Source: Bacteroidota bacterium (GTDB lineage Bacteria > Bacteroidota > Bacteroidia > Flavobacteriales > Schleiferiaceae). From it: a stretch of DNA of 64,000 bases. Numbering within the stretch: position 1 is the first letter of the stretch; every line of letters begins with the position of its first letter. Positions 1-7,041 of the stretch are shown one piece after another. The notes below the pieces were generated by a model that had not been told where the DNA came from, made no database searches, and saw only the letters and a list, made by a program, of their open reading frames with translations. The stretch covers positions 1-64,000 of the forward strand of contig PZPB01000007.1 of assembly GCA_003045865.1 (NCBI GenBank), in the 5' to 3' direction. The translations under genes and the position numbers were made by a program.

Positions 1-1490
1 ATACTTGAGTTTCCGATAAACTGAGTCAGGTAATATTCGCCTGGTCGGTTAATAATAATATTTGGATCTGGTACACCAGATAACCAACCAGCTACTCCTG
101 CCTGAGTTCTGTCACCAAAATCAGAACCAAATTCGTTTTGATCGAAATTAACCCCTTTAGTTGGGCTTATCTTCCAAACTACCTTCGATACCGTATCACA
201 ATTTTGAAACTGTAGCCTACCTCCCTTAGATAGGTGTAAAAGCTTTATAGAGTCTCCTGAACAAGTATCAGAAATTAAAAAATCCGCTATAGCGGGCTCA
301 GAAATTTTTATTCCCCCGACATTACCAGGGATGGAGTCGCATGGATTAACAATAACTAAACTAGCCGAAAAAGTATTTGGCTCATTAAGCACGGAGGTAA
401 ATCCGCAACTAGATTGATAAAATGTCTGAAAAATAGTATCAGGAGGAGGATGGGGGTAAATTCGTGTTAAACTATCATTACTGAAGGTTACTTTGTAGAT
501 CGTGCCAGGCGGATTGTTTACCACATTACTAATGGCAAAGGCATAAGTCAAACCGTTACCACTGTTAGGAACACAACCCTGTGTAGATCCGTAAGAAGAA
601 ATACCACCTTGAGGCACATTGCCGAAAAAAACTTTAATCTGATCTTGACTCTGACACCCAGCTGCATTTATGAAGTTAAAAGTAACCGTATAAAGGCCCT
701 CCTGATAGGTATGCAGTTTTGAGTTATTAAGATCAAAGGTTGTCGCGCTATCAATTGGTGATCCATCTCCATAGTCAATATAAACCTTTTGATAACTTGA
801 TAAAAGGTCGTTACTATAAAACCTAAACTGGCCATTGGTAGGAAAACATTTTGTGTAAACGTTTTCACCTTGAAATATTTTTATATTAGAAATGTTTGTG
901 ACTGCATTTCCAGGTGGAGCGCCATTTACAACAAATGATTTTGAAACAGATTTAGTACAACTCCCACTCGTCACCGTGTACGTTATTGTATGCGTTCCAG
1001 GGCCAGCAATTCCCGGCCTAAAAGTATTTCCGCTAACCCCAGGTCCACTAAAAACACCACCACTAGGTGAAAAACCATTAAGGGTGAAGTTCGGGCCATT
1101 CTCGCAGAATACGGTTTGGGAGGGATTGAAGCTAACAGATCCAATGTTAAAAACCCGCACTGTAAAATTAAAGGTTTCAACTATAACACCACCATTATAC
1201 ACCTCGGCCTTTGATGGATAATTCCCTGTTGAACTATAGCTAATATTGAAATTACCAAGCCCAATTCGGGCGTTTGGTGTGCCACCAGGCAAAGACCAAA
1301 CTACACTAGTTTGAGGGCCTGTATAACTAGATTGAAAATTAACTTGGTTACCATTTATTAAGCACACGTCTATTTGATTAGAACCACTCAAAGATGGTGT
1401 ACTACTAACCGAAAGCTGGCCCAAAGTCACCAACGGTAGCAGTACCATTAAAAGAAAAACCGAAGTTAATTTTTGTAAAGTATTAGTCAT
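1..1490 (-). CDS. Secreted PKD/Ig-like repeat adhesin, 5' part only
   Basis: An open frame of 496 codons runs without a stop from an ATG at 1490 to the window edge, so the C-terminal part is missing. It begins with a Sec signal peptide (MTNTLQKLTSVFLLMVLLPL, ending near TLGQ). Several beta-sandwich repeats follow. One carries the Bacteroidota-type signature GGVFSGPGVSGNTF then AGPGTHTITYTV near residues 145-175. A PKD-like repeat has IDYGDGSP and later YTVTFNF. Repeats of this kind are typical of large cell-surface adhesins exported by the type IX system, whose C-terminal sorting domain would lie outside the window. The porW-like gene at 54.8 kb shows that the cell probably has that system. 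Adhesin is inferred; a secreted repeat protein is what is seen. Confidence 0.85.
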   Translation of the reverse strand, partial: MTNTLQKLTSVFLLMVLLPLVTLGQLSVSSTPSLSGSNQIDVCLINGNQVNFQSSYTGPQTSVVWSLPGGTPNARIGLGNFNISYSSTGNYPSKAEVYNGGVIVETFNFTVRVFNIGSVSFNPSQTVFCENGPNFTLNGFSPSGGVFSGPGVSGNTFRPGIAGPGTHTITYTVTSGSCTKSVSKSFVVNGAPPGNAVTNISNIKIFQGENVYTKCFPTNGQFRFYSNDLLSSYQKVYIDYGDGSPIDSATTFDLNNSKLHTYQEGLYTVTFNFINAAGCQSQDQIKVFFGNVPQGGISSYGSTQGCVPNSGNGLTYAFAISNVVNNPPGTIYKVTFSNDSLTRIYPHPPPDTIFQTFYQSSCGFTSVLNEPNTFSASLVIVNPCDSIPGNVGGIKISEPAIADFLISDTCSGDSIKLLHLSKGGRLQFQNCDTVSKVVWKISPTKGVNFDQNEFGSDFGDRTQAGVAGWLSGVPDPNIIINRPGEYYLTQFIGNSS

Positions 1491-1843
1491 TTGGCCAAGC
1501 GAATCACACCAAATGTAAGTATACTTTAAAGAATTACAGGAGGTGCATTATAAATTTAGAGTCAACCATTAATTTTAAGACATTAATTTTAAGATTTTCA
1601 TATCCTTTTTAGCTTCTTCATCTTATCATGCCAATAATAAACAAGGAGTAATTATATTTAAATTTATACTTATAACTAGCTAATAAGTATAGAATTTAAC
1701 GGCCAGCTATTGAAAGTTATGTTCGCTTTAGTGAATCCCCATTAAAATAGCCATTTTCTCTAAACAATCCGTTGATTTTCACGTCTTTATTATAGACCTT
1801 GAACCACAAGGGCCAGACCTAAATCTGTTCTAAAAATCCCCGA
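1491..1843. other. AT-rich intergenic region with a tandem 14-mer and an inverted repeat
   Basis: No coding frame is visible between the divergent adhesin and metalloprotease genes. The gap contains a perfect head-to-tail duplication of CATTAATTTTAAGA (1567-1580 and 1581-1594). It also contains a 9-bp inverted repeat, TATACTTAT/ATAAGTATA (1665-1673 and 1683-1691), with a 9-base loop. These could be operator sites for either neighbour or simple slippage products. Confidence 0.5.
1510..1517 (-). promoter_or_regulatory. Candidate -7 box for the adhesin gene
   Basis: On the minus strand the sequence TACATTTG matches the Bacteroidota -7 consensus TAnnTTTG and ends 20 bases before the adhesin ATG. 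No convincing TTG -33 element is at the expected distance, so this is a moderate to weak call. Confidence 0.4.
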
Positions 1844-2530
1844 ATGTTGAATTATGTGTATATGCTAGCTATAGCCCTCTTGGCGCTGCTAAGCACTGAA
1901 CACAGGCCCAAAAAAACTTCGGGAGGCGAGCAAATTATTGCCACCACAAGCAAAACCAAAATGACCGTACACTTTAAGAATGTAGAAAATGAAAAGATTA
2001 AAAATAGCTTCTTAGAAGTGATGCGGCGCTACACGGAGCTTCACAATTCTGAAGTTACCTTAGTGCAAGGACCGCTAAAGTCTTCTACAATGCAGGCGCA
2101 GCCCGTGATAAAACTGGCCCATCTTTTTAGCGAGACCCAAAAATACCACGTGAAACTAGCGCATTTAGTGCGCGATAGTAAGGAGCTAAAAGTAGCCGAC
2201 CTCCCTGCGGAAGTGCTTACTGGCTGGTTTGCCCATGAACTAGGGCATTTGGTAGATTACCGTCCCTACAATAATTTTCAAATGATACTCTTCGGCTTAA
2301 AATATGTGTTTTTAAAAAGCTTTAAAAAAGAAGCGGAACACGCGGCCGATTATATTGCGATACGTCATGGTTTTCGCAGCGAAATAATTGCCACCAAACG
2401 TTTTATTTTAGAAAACGACCTGCTGGAGGAAAGCTATAAAGCGAAAATCCGTCGCTACTGTATGCCCATTGAAGAAGCAGAAGTGTGGGAACACGAACAT
2501 GTGCCTGGCACACCAGAAGCGGAGATTTAA
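1844..2530 (+). CDS. Small HELGH zinc metalloprotease-like protein
   Basis: A 228-residue protein with a short hydrophobic N-terminus (residues 3-17, probably a membrane anchor or signal). The zincin motif HELGH is at residues 131-135 and is followed by EAEHAADYIAIRHG from residue 163. That second block resembles the helix supplying the third zinc ligand in gluzincins such as M48-like peptidases. The residues needed to bind zinc and activate water are therefore present. Substrate and family are not recognised. It stands alone, divergent from the adhesin, with no partner gene. Protease activity is inferred from the motif only. Confidence 0.75.
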   Translation: MLNYVYMLAIALLALLSTEHRPKKTSGGEQIIATTSKTKMTVHFKNVENEKIKNSFLEVMRRYTELHNSEVTLVQGPLKSSTMQAQPVIKLAHLFSETQKYHVKLAHLVRDSKELKVADLPAEVLTGWFAHELGHLVDYRPYNNFQMILFGLKYVFLKSFKKEAEHAADYIAIRHGFRSEIIATKRFILENDLLEESYKAKIRRYCMPIEEAEVWEHEHVPGTPEAEI

Positions 2531-2737
2531 AACAACCGCCTCTTCTTAGTACTTGAGATAAGCAACATTTGAATAGATCCCTTCCACCGACAATTAAAAT
2601 CCTCGGTTTTCAAGAAAATGAAAAGTCAAATTAGAAGACTAAGGAAGATTTCCATTCATTCTATGCTGGACAAATTAATGGTTAACAGACTTATCTCGCG
2701 TAAAAAGCCATCTCCCGTAAGGGTAAACACGCCTAAT

Positions 2738-4264
2738 TTAGGCCGACTGAATAAATTCTAAAAAGCCTTGCATGCTCTCCTCATCCATCACCTTGGGTGT
2801 TTTTATTTGTCCGCCTTTTTTCTTGCCTTGTGCGATGTAATCGTGGTAGGTCTCCTTACTAATGGCTTTTACATCTATGCCCTTTAAGGCTTTACTGCGC
2901 GCTACCCCGTAATTTTTATTAGCCTCTTTTAGGGATGCATCGAGCTTTTTGCAAAAGACCGATTCATCAATTTCCATTTCGGAAACCACCACCCACTGGT
3001 GGATATAATCGCCCTCTTGATTTTTTAGAGCGGCCACCGCATATTCGTTCACACTAATATCCATGGCTTCGGAAACTTCCAAAATTGCCGCGTCCATTTT
3101 TTCCTCCGACAATTGCGAACCCACTACATTGAGGAAGAATTTCGTACGACCAGTGATTACAATTTCGTGGGGATCCAAGCTATTGAACTTGATTACATCA
3201 CCAATTTGGTAGCGCCAAGCACCCGCGCAAGAGCTGATTATCAAAACATACTCTTGGTCTTTTTCTACCTCAGCAATAGTGTGAATCTCAGGGTCTTCTA
3301 AAAGACCACCTTGATCATTCACCCCTCTTTCATCGAAAGGAATAAACTCGTAAAAATAGCCGTGTTCCAAGGCCAGTCGCATGTCTAGAGTATTAGGACG
3401 AGCGGTATAGGAAAAGAAGCCCTCGGAGGCCAAATAGGTATCAATAATGGTAATCGGTTTCCCCGAGATAGCCTCAAAATCTTTGCGATAGGTCTCAAAG
3501 GCCACTCCGCCACTGGCAAAAACGCTAAGGTTGGGCCAAATTTCGTGGATGTTTTTCAGTGCATTGTACTCAATTACTTTTTGCAACATTAGCAGCACCC
3601 ACGAAGGGATTCCCGCAATAACGCCAATATTCCAATGGGGCGCTTCTTCGGCAATGCGCTGCACACGCTCATCCCAATCGGTAATAGCGGCAATTTCATT
3701 ACCTGGCCGATAAAAAATGTCGAACCAACCTGGGAAATTGCTCACGTTTATACCGCTGATCTCTCCTTCTAAATGGCCGTTTTCATTTTTACTAAGGTTG
3801 GCGCTGCTGCTAAGCATCAAGACTTCGCTTTCAAAGAGCTCCTCGGGAAAATCGAAGGATGGCACTGCTTTTATTAGCGAAGTACCTACCTCTTTCATGC
3901 TTTGCAGAAACTCCTCGGTAATGGGAATGCGCTTGCTACTTTTGCCAGTAGTGCCACTACTGAGCGCGAAAAAATCTGGCTGCCCGGGCCAAGTAATATC
4001 GGGGTGTTCTTGCTGTTTTTGCCACCAAGCTTCTGCCATCTGATGGTAATCGAAAATTGGCACCTCTTTCTGAAAAGCTTTAATCACATCCTCTTCTTCC
4101 AGCATTTTTGCAAAACCATAATACTTTCCAAAAGCGATATCTTGGGCTTGACTTAATAAACTGCGCAGCTGCTTTTCCTGCTGCTCCACAGGATTGTGTG
4201 TTTCAAAGCTTAGGGCTTGATTTAATTTTATTCCTCCTTTTACGAGGCTTCCAAATAATGACAT
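2738..4264 (-). CDS. GH3-like acyl-adenylating enzyme
   Basis: A 508-residue protein resembling the GH3 auxin-responsive promoter family, which belongs to the firefly luciferase-like adenylating superfamily. Plant members adenylate a carboxylic acid and join it to an amino acid; the bacterial members have no settled substrate. Near residue 103 the phosphate-binding segment FALSSGTTGKSSKRIP is clear. A YLASEGFF segment in the middle and the ITGRTKFFLNVVGSQLSEEKM stretch near residue 370 fit the family's hinge and C-terminal domain. Length is normal. It lies downstream of the LysR gene on the same strand with a 94-base gap, so the two may be co-transcribed. The natural substrate cannot be read from sequence. 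Confidence 0.85.
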   Translation of the reverse strand: MSLFGSLVKGGIKLNQALSFETHNPVEQQEKQLRSLLSQAQDIAFGKYYGFAKMLEEEDVIKAFQKEVPIFDYHQMAEAWWQKQQEHPDITWPGQPDFFALSSGTTGKSSKRIPITEEFLQSMKEVGTSLIKAVPSFDFPEELFESEVLMLSSSANLSKNENGHLEGEISGINVSNFPGWFDIFYRPGNEIAAITDWDERVQRIAEEAPHWNIGVIAGIPSWVLLMLQKVIEYNALKNIHEIWPNLSVFASGGVAFETYRKDFEAISGKPITIIDTYLASEGFFSYTARPNTLDMRLALEHGYFYEFIPFDERGVNDQGGLLEDPEIHTIAEVEKDQEYVLIISSCAGAWRYQIGDVIKFNSLDPHEIVITGRTKFFLNVVGSQLSEEKMDAAILEVSEAMDISVNEYAVAALKNQEGDYIHQWVVVSEMEIDESVFCKKLDASLKEANKNYGVARSKALKGIDVKAISKETYHDYIAQGKKKGGQIKTPKVMDEESMQGFLEFIQSA

Positions 4265-4358
4265 GTGATTGTGTTAAGGTGTTATTAAGAGGAACGGATG
4301 TTCTAGCTGTAAGTTCGAAATACTGCTAGGTGCCTGTGTTTAAGTGGTCAATCTCGGC

Positions 4359-5252
4359 CTAATAATTTAAATACCACTCAAAATGATCTTGCAATATTTT
4401 TTGCTTTTCCGTTCTAAGCAATTCCAAGAAAGCCTTGCTTACCGGAGATAGTTTTTTGCCTTTCAGCCAAATCAAGCGCCACTGTGTTTTTAAGGGCAAG
4501 CCTTCTTCTTCGTAAATATGCATTTGCCCATCGAGCAACTCGCTTTTAATACCAATTAAGGGCATAATTGAATATCCTAAACCCGCAATTACCGCCTGCT
4601 TTACCGCCTCATTAGAAGTGAGTTCCATGCGCTTGCGCTGATTGCCTTCGCGATTATAAAAATACTGCTCCATAGCGGCCCGCGTGGCCGAACCTTCCTC
4701 GCGATAAATCAAAGGCTGGCTCTCTTCCCGTTGCGCGTGATTGCCCACCAAGTAGAGCTTGTTATCAATCAGCAACTCTTCTTCAATGTTTAACTTTTCG
4801 GGGATTACAGACACCAAAGCAAAATCCGTTTCATTCTGTTTCAAGCTTTCAATCACTTTGCTTTTATTGGTCACATCTAACACCAAGTCAATACCCGTAT
4901 TCTTCTTTAAGAAATCCGTTAAAAAGTAGGGAATTACGTACTTGCCAGTAGATGCGCAAGAAATAGTCAGCTTTCCCGTCATAATGCCCTCATAGGCTTG
5001 GGTTTTATAACTGATATTAGACATCTCCTCCACTACCCGTCGCGCCGTCACCGCAATTTCTTCACCAAATTCGGTCACATACAACTGCCTTCCTATCACT
5101 TCTGTGAGAGGAATATCAAATTGATCTTGTAGTTTTTTTAACTGAATGGACACGGCAGGCTGCGTCATAAAGAGCTCTTCCGAGGCTTTGGTAACGCTGC
5201 GCGTCTGCACTACTTTTAAAAATACCTGCAGCTGATGAATGGTTAAATTCAT
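4359..5252 (-). CDS. LysR-family transcriptional regulator (CbbR-like position)
   Basis: A 297-residue protein of standard LysR length. The N-terminal winged helix-turn-helix spans about residues 1-60, with RSVTKASEELFMTQPAVSIQ as the recognition region. An effector-binding domain of the periplasmic-binding-protein type follows. It is transcribed away from dabB-dabA, the usual layout for a LysR activator and its target, and LysR/CbbR-type regulators commonly control inorganic carbon genes. Two palindromes lie in the 90-base divergent gap, the first overlapping this gene's own ATG, which suggests autoregulation. Control of dabBA is inferred from position. Confidence 0.9.
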   Translation of the reverse strand: MNLTIHQLQVFLKVVQTRSVTKASEELFMTQPAVSIQLKKLQDQFDIPLTEVIGRQLYVTEFGEEIAVTARRVVEEMSNISYKTQAYEGIMTGKLTISCASTGKYVIPYFLTDFLKKNTGIDLVLDVTNKSKVIESLKQNETDFALVSVIPEKLNIEEELLIDNKLYLVGNHAQREESQPLIYREEGSATRAAMEQYFYNREGNQRKRMELTSNEAVKQAVIAGLGYSIMPLIGIKSELLDGQMHIYEEEGLPLKTQWRLIWLKGKKLSPVSKAFLELLRTEKQKILQDHFEWYLNY

Positions 5253-5266
5253 AAATATAGTTTATG
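5250..5266. promoter_or_regulatory. Candidate LysR operator 1 (palindrome over the lysR start)
   Basis: The sequence CATAAA-TATAG-TTTATG is a perfect 6-bp inverted repeat with a 5-base centre. It contains the LysR signature T-N11-A and also reads as TNA-N7-TNA, the form described for CbbR sites. It overlaps the lysR ATG (5250-5252), so binding could repress lysR. Confidence 0.6.
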
Positions 5267-5280
5267 GATACAATAATAAA

Positions 5281-5298
5281 CATAAATATAAATTTATG
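5281..5298. promoter_or_regulatory. Candidate LysR operator 2 (palindrome before dabB)
   Basis: The sequence CATAAAT-ATAA-ATTTATG is a perfect 7-bp inverted repeat. It is nearly a copy of operator 1, including the following GGAT. The copies start 31 bases apart, about three helical turns, so both face the same side of the DNA, and this one is 45 bases before the dabB ATG. Confidence 0.55.
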
Positions 5299-5342
5299 GA
5301 TGTGTTTTCGAAACTTTGCCGCGCTTTAAATCAACTAATAGC

Positions 5343-7010
5343 ATGACACAAAACATACTTGTTTTACTTGTTCTTTTCTCTCCGCTAATTTTTGTCCTAA
5401 CCGCATTTAGTTCTTGGTTTCAACCGGGCAAGCGCCCCCTGTTCATTAAAAAACTAAGCGTTAGCGCTAGCCTTATTAGCCTTGCAATTGCCGCATTTGG
5501 CACGGTGGCCCTTCTGCAATATGGAGAAATGGAAACTCCTACTTACGGTATTAACGGCCTTGGATTCAGTCTGCGTTTAGACTCCTTAAGCCTTTTAATG
5601 TTTAGCATGATTGCACTACTCAGTTTTATTGTAGTGCGCTTTAGCCTCAATTACCTCGATGGTGATGCTCGTCAAGGGGTTTTTATAGGACGACTAGCCG
5701 CTACCATAGCTGCCGTGCAACTTCTGGTGCTGGCGGGAAACCTCGCCCTTTTATTTATAGCTTGGGTTTTAACCAGTATGACTTTACACCGCCTCCTCGT
5801 TTTTTACCGTGAAAGACCAGGCGCCAGAGTTGCCGCCAGAAAAAAGTTTATCGTAGCGCGCTTAGGTGACCTCAGCTTATTAGGCGCCATTGTACTGCTG
5901 TTTGAGCAATTTCATAGCGGAAATTTAGAGCTTATTTTTCAAGGCATTAAAAACGCACAAGAGTCGGGACTTCCCCTGGCTAGCATAGGAACAGCAGGTA
6001 TATTTTTAGCCTTGGCTGCTTTATTAAAGTCGGCACAATTTCCCACCCACGGCTGGTTGGTTGAAGTGATGGAAACCCCCACGCCCGTATCCGCTTTACT
6101 TCATGCGGGTTTACTTAACGCTGGTCCTTTCTTAATTATCCGCATGGCCTTTGTTATGGAAGCAAGCACTACTGGCTCTATGTTGCTTATCGCAATCGGT
6201 GGTTTCACCGCACTTTTTGCTTCGGTGGTATTCTTAACTCAAACTTCCGTAAAAACGGCCTTAGGTTATTCTAGCGCTGCCCACATGGGTTTTAGCTTAA
6301 TGGTTTGCGGCTTAGGCGTATTTCCTGCGGCCATGCTGCATATGGTGGCCCACTCTTTTTATAAGGCCCACTCCTTTTTAGCCACAGGCAGTGTCATCGA
6401 CTCTATGCGATCCGCTAAATTTACGGGAACCATCCGCTCGGGAAACCCCCTTCGTATTGTACTGGGAATTTTACTGGGCTTTGGTGTGTATATCGCATTT
6501 GCCCTTGCTTGGGGTGTCGACCCACAAACAGAACTACCTCTACTGGCCATTGGTGCTATCATAAGCTTAGGCTTGGCTCGTCTTTTTACCAGCGCTCTCG
6601 ACTCCAATGGTAGCCCGAAATTATTTCTCCGCGCCAGCCTACTTTCTGTTATGGTGGCGGCCTCATTCTTTATTTTAGAAGCGGGAGCCCATTTATTACT
6701 GGCTTCGCAATTGCCCCAACTAGCCCTACCTAGTCTTAGCGAAATTATATTAATCAGCATCCTACTCAGCGCCTTCGCTACGGTGATATTCATCCAAATT
6801 ATGTCACCCTTTTTAGCCGATAAGCCCGCTTACCGTGCTTTGGCTATTCACTTGAGAAACGGCTTGTATATGAATACGCTTTTCGATCGTTTGGTGCGCG
6901 GGCTTTATACCCAAGGTGCGCATGGTCAAGCCAAGATGCATAACAGCAATGGCTCTTTTACTAATGAAGAAAGTACAAGAAACCCGCTTTTTGCTAAGCG
7001 CTCAGCATAA
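5343..7010 (+). CDS. dabB: DabB, proton-channel subunit of the inorganic carbon pump
   Basis: A 555-residue polytopic membrane protein related to the antiporter-like NuoL/MrpA subunits of complex I. The conserved core KSAQFPTHGWL followed by TPVSALLHAG is the family hallmark. In the DAB complex this subunit couples cation flow to CO2 hydration by DabA, so bicarbonate accumulates in the cytoplasm. The frame can be extended to a TTG at 5316, but ATG 5343 is preferred: it gives a clean hydrophobic start (MTQNILVLLVLFSPL) and leaves room for a promoter after the palindromes. dabA follows 31 bases later. Being directly paired with a DUF2309 gene separates it from a true nuoL. Confidence 0.88.
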   Translation: MTQNILVLLVLFSPLIFVLTAFSSWFQPGKRPLFIKKLSVSASLISLAIAAFGTVALLQYGEMETPTYGINGLGFSLRLDSLSLLMFSMIALLSFIVVRFSLNYLDGDARQGVFIGRLAATIAAVQLLVLAGNLALLFIAWVLTSMTLHRLLVFYRERPGARVAARKKFIVARLGDLSLLGAIVLLFEQFHSGNLELIFQGIKNAQESGLPLASIGTAGIFLALAALLKSAQFPTHGWLVEVMETPTPVSALLHAGLLNAGPFLIIRMAFVMEASTTGSMLLIAIGGFTALFASVVFLTQTSVKTALGYSSAAHMGFSLMVCGLGVFPAAMLHMVAHSFYKAHSFLATGSVIDSMRSAKFTGTIRSGNPLRIVLGILLGFGVYIAFALAWGVDPQTELPLLAIGAIISLGLARLFTSALDSNGSPKLFLRASLLSVMVAASFFILEAGAHLLLASQLPQLALPSLSEIILISILLSAFATVIFIQIMSPFLADKPAYRALAIHLRNGLYMNTLFDRLVRGLYTQGAHGQAKMHNSNGSFTNEESTRNPLFAKRSA

Positions 7011-7041
7011 ATTATAGATTGTCTAAATCTTTAAAAAAAGA

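Noticed and set aside
892-1221. 109-codon plus-strand frame inside the adhesin
   Set aside because: The opposite strand reads through as a continuous PKD-type protein with signal peptide, so this is a shadow.
4108-4329. Plus-strand frame over the GH3 start
   Set aside because: Overlaps the well-supported GH3-like gene in antisense and has no features of its own.
5316-5342. TTG start extending dabB by nine codons
   Set aside because: The nine residues are not membrane-like and the bases are better explained as promoter; ATG 5343 gives a clean hydrophobic start.
6359-6793. 144-codon minus-strand frame inside dabB
   Set aside because: It lies wholly inside a clear membrane protein gene on the other strand; the same bases already encode conserved NuoL-type motifs.
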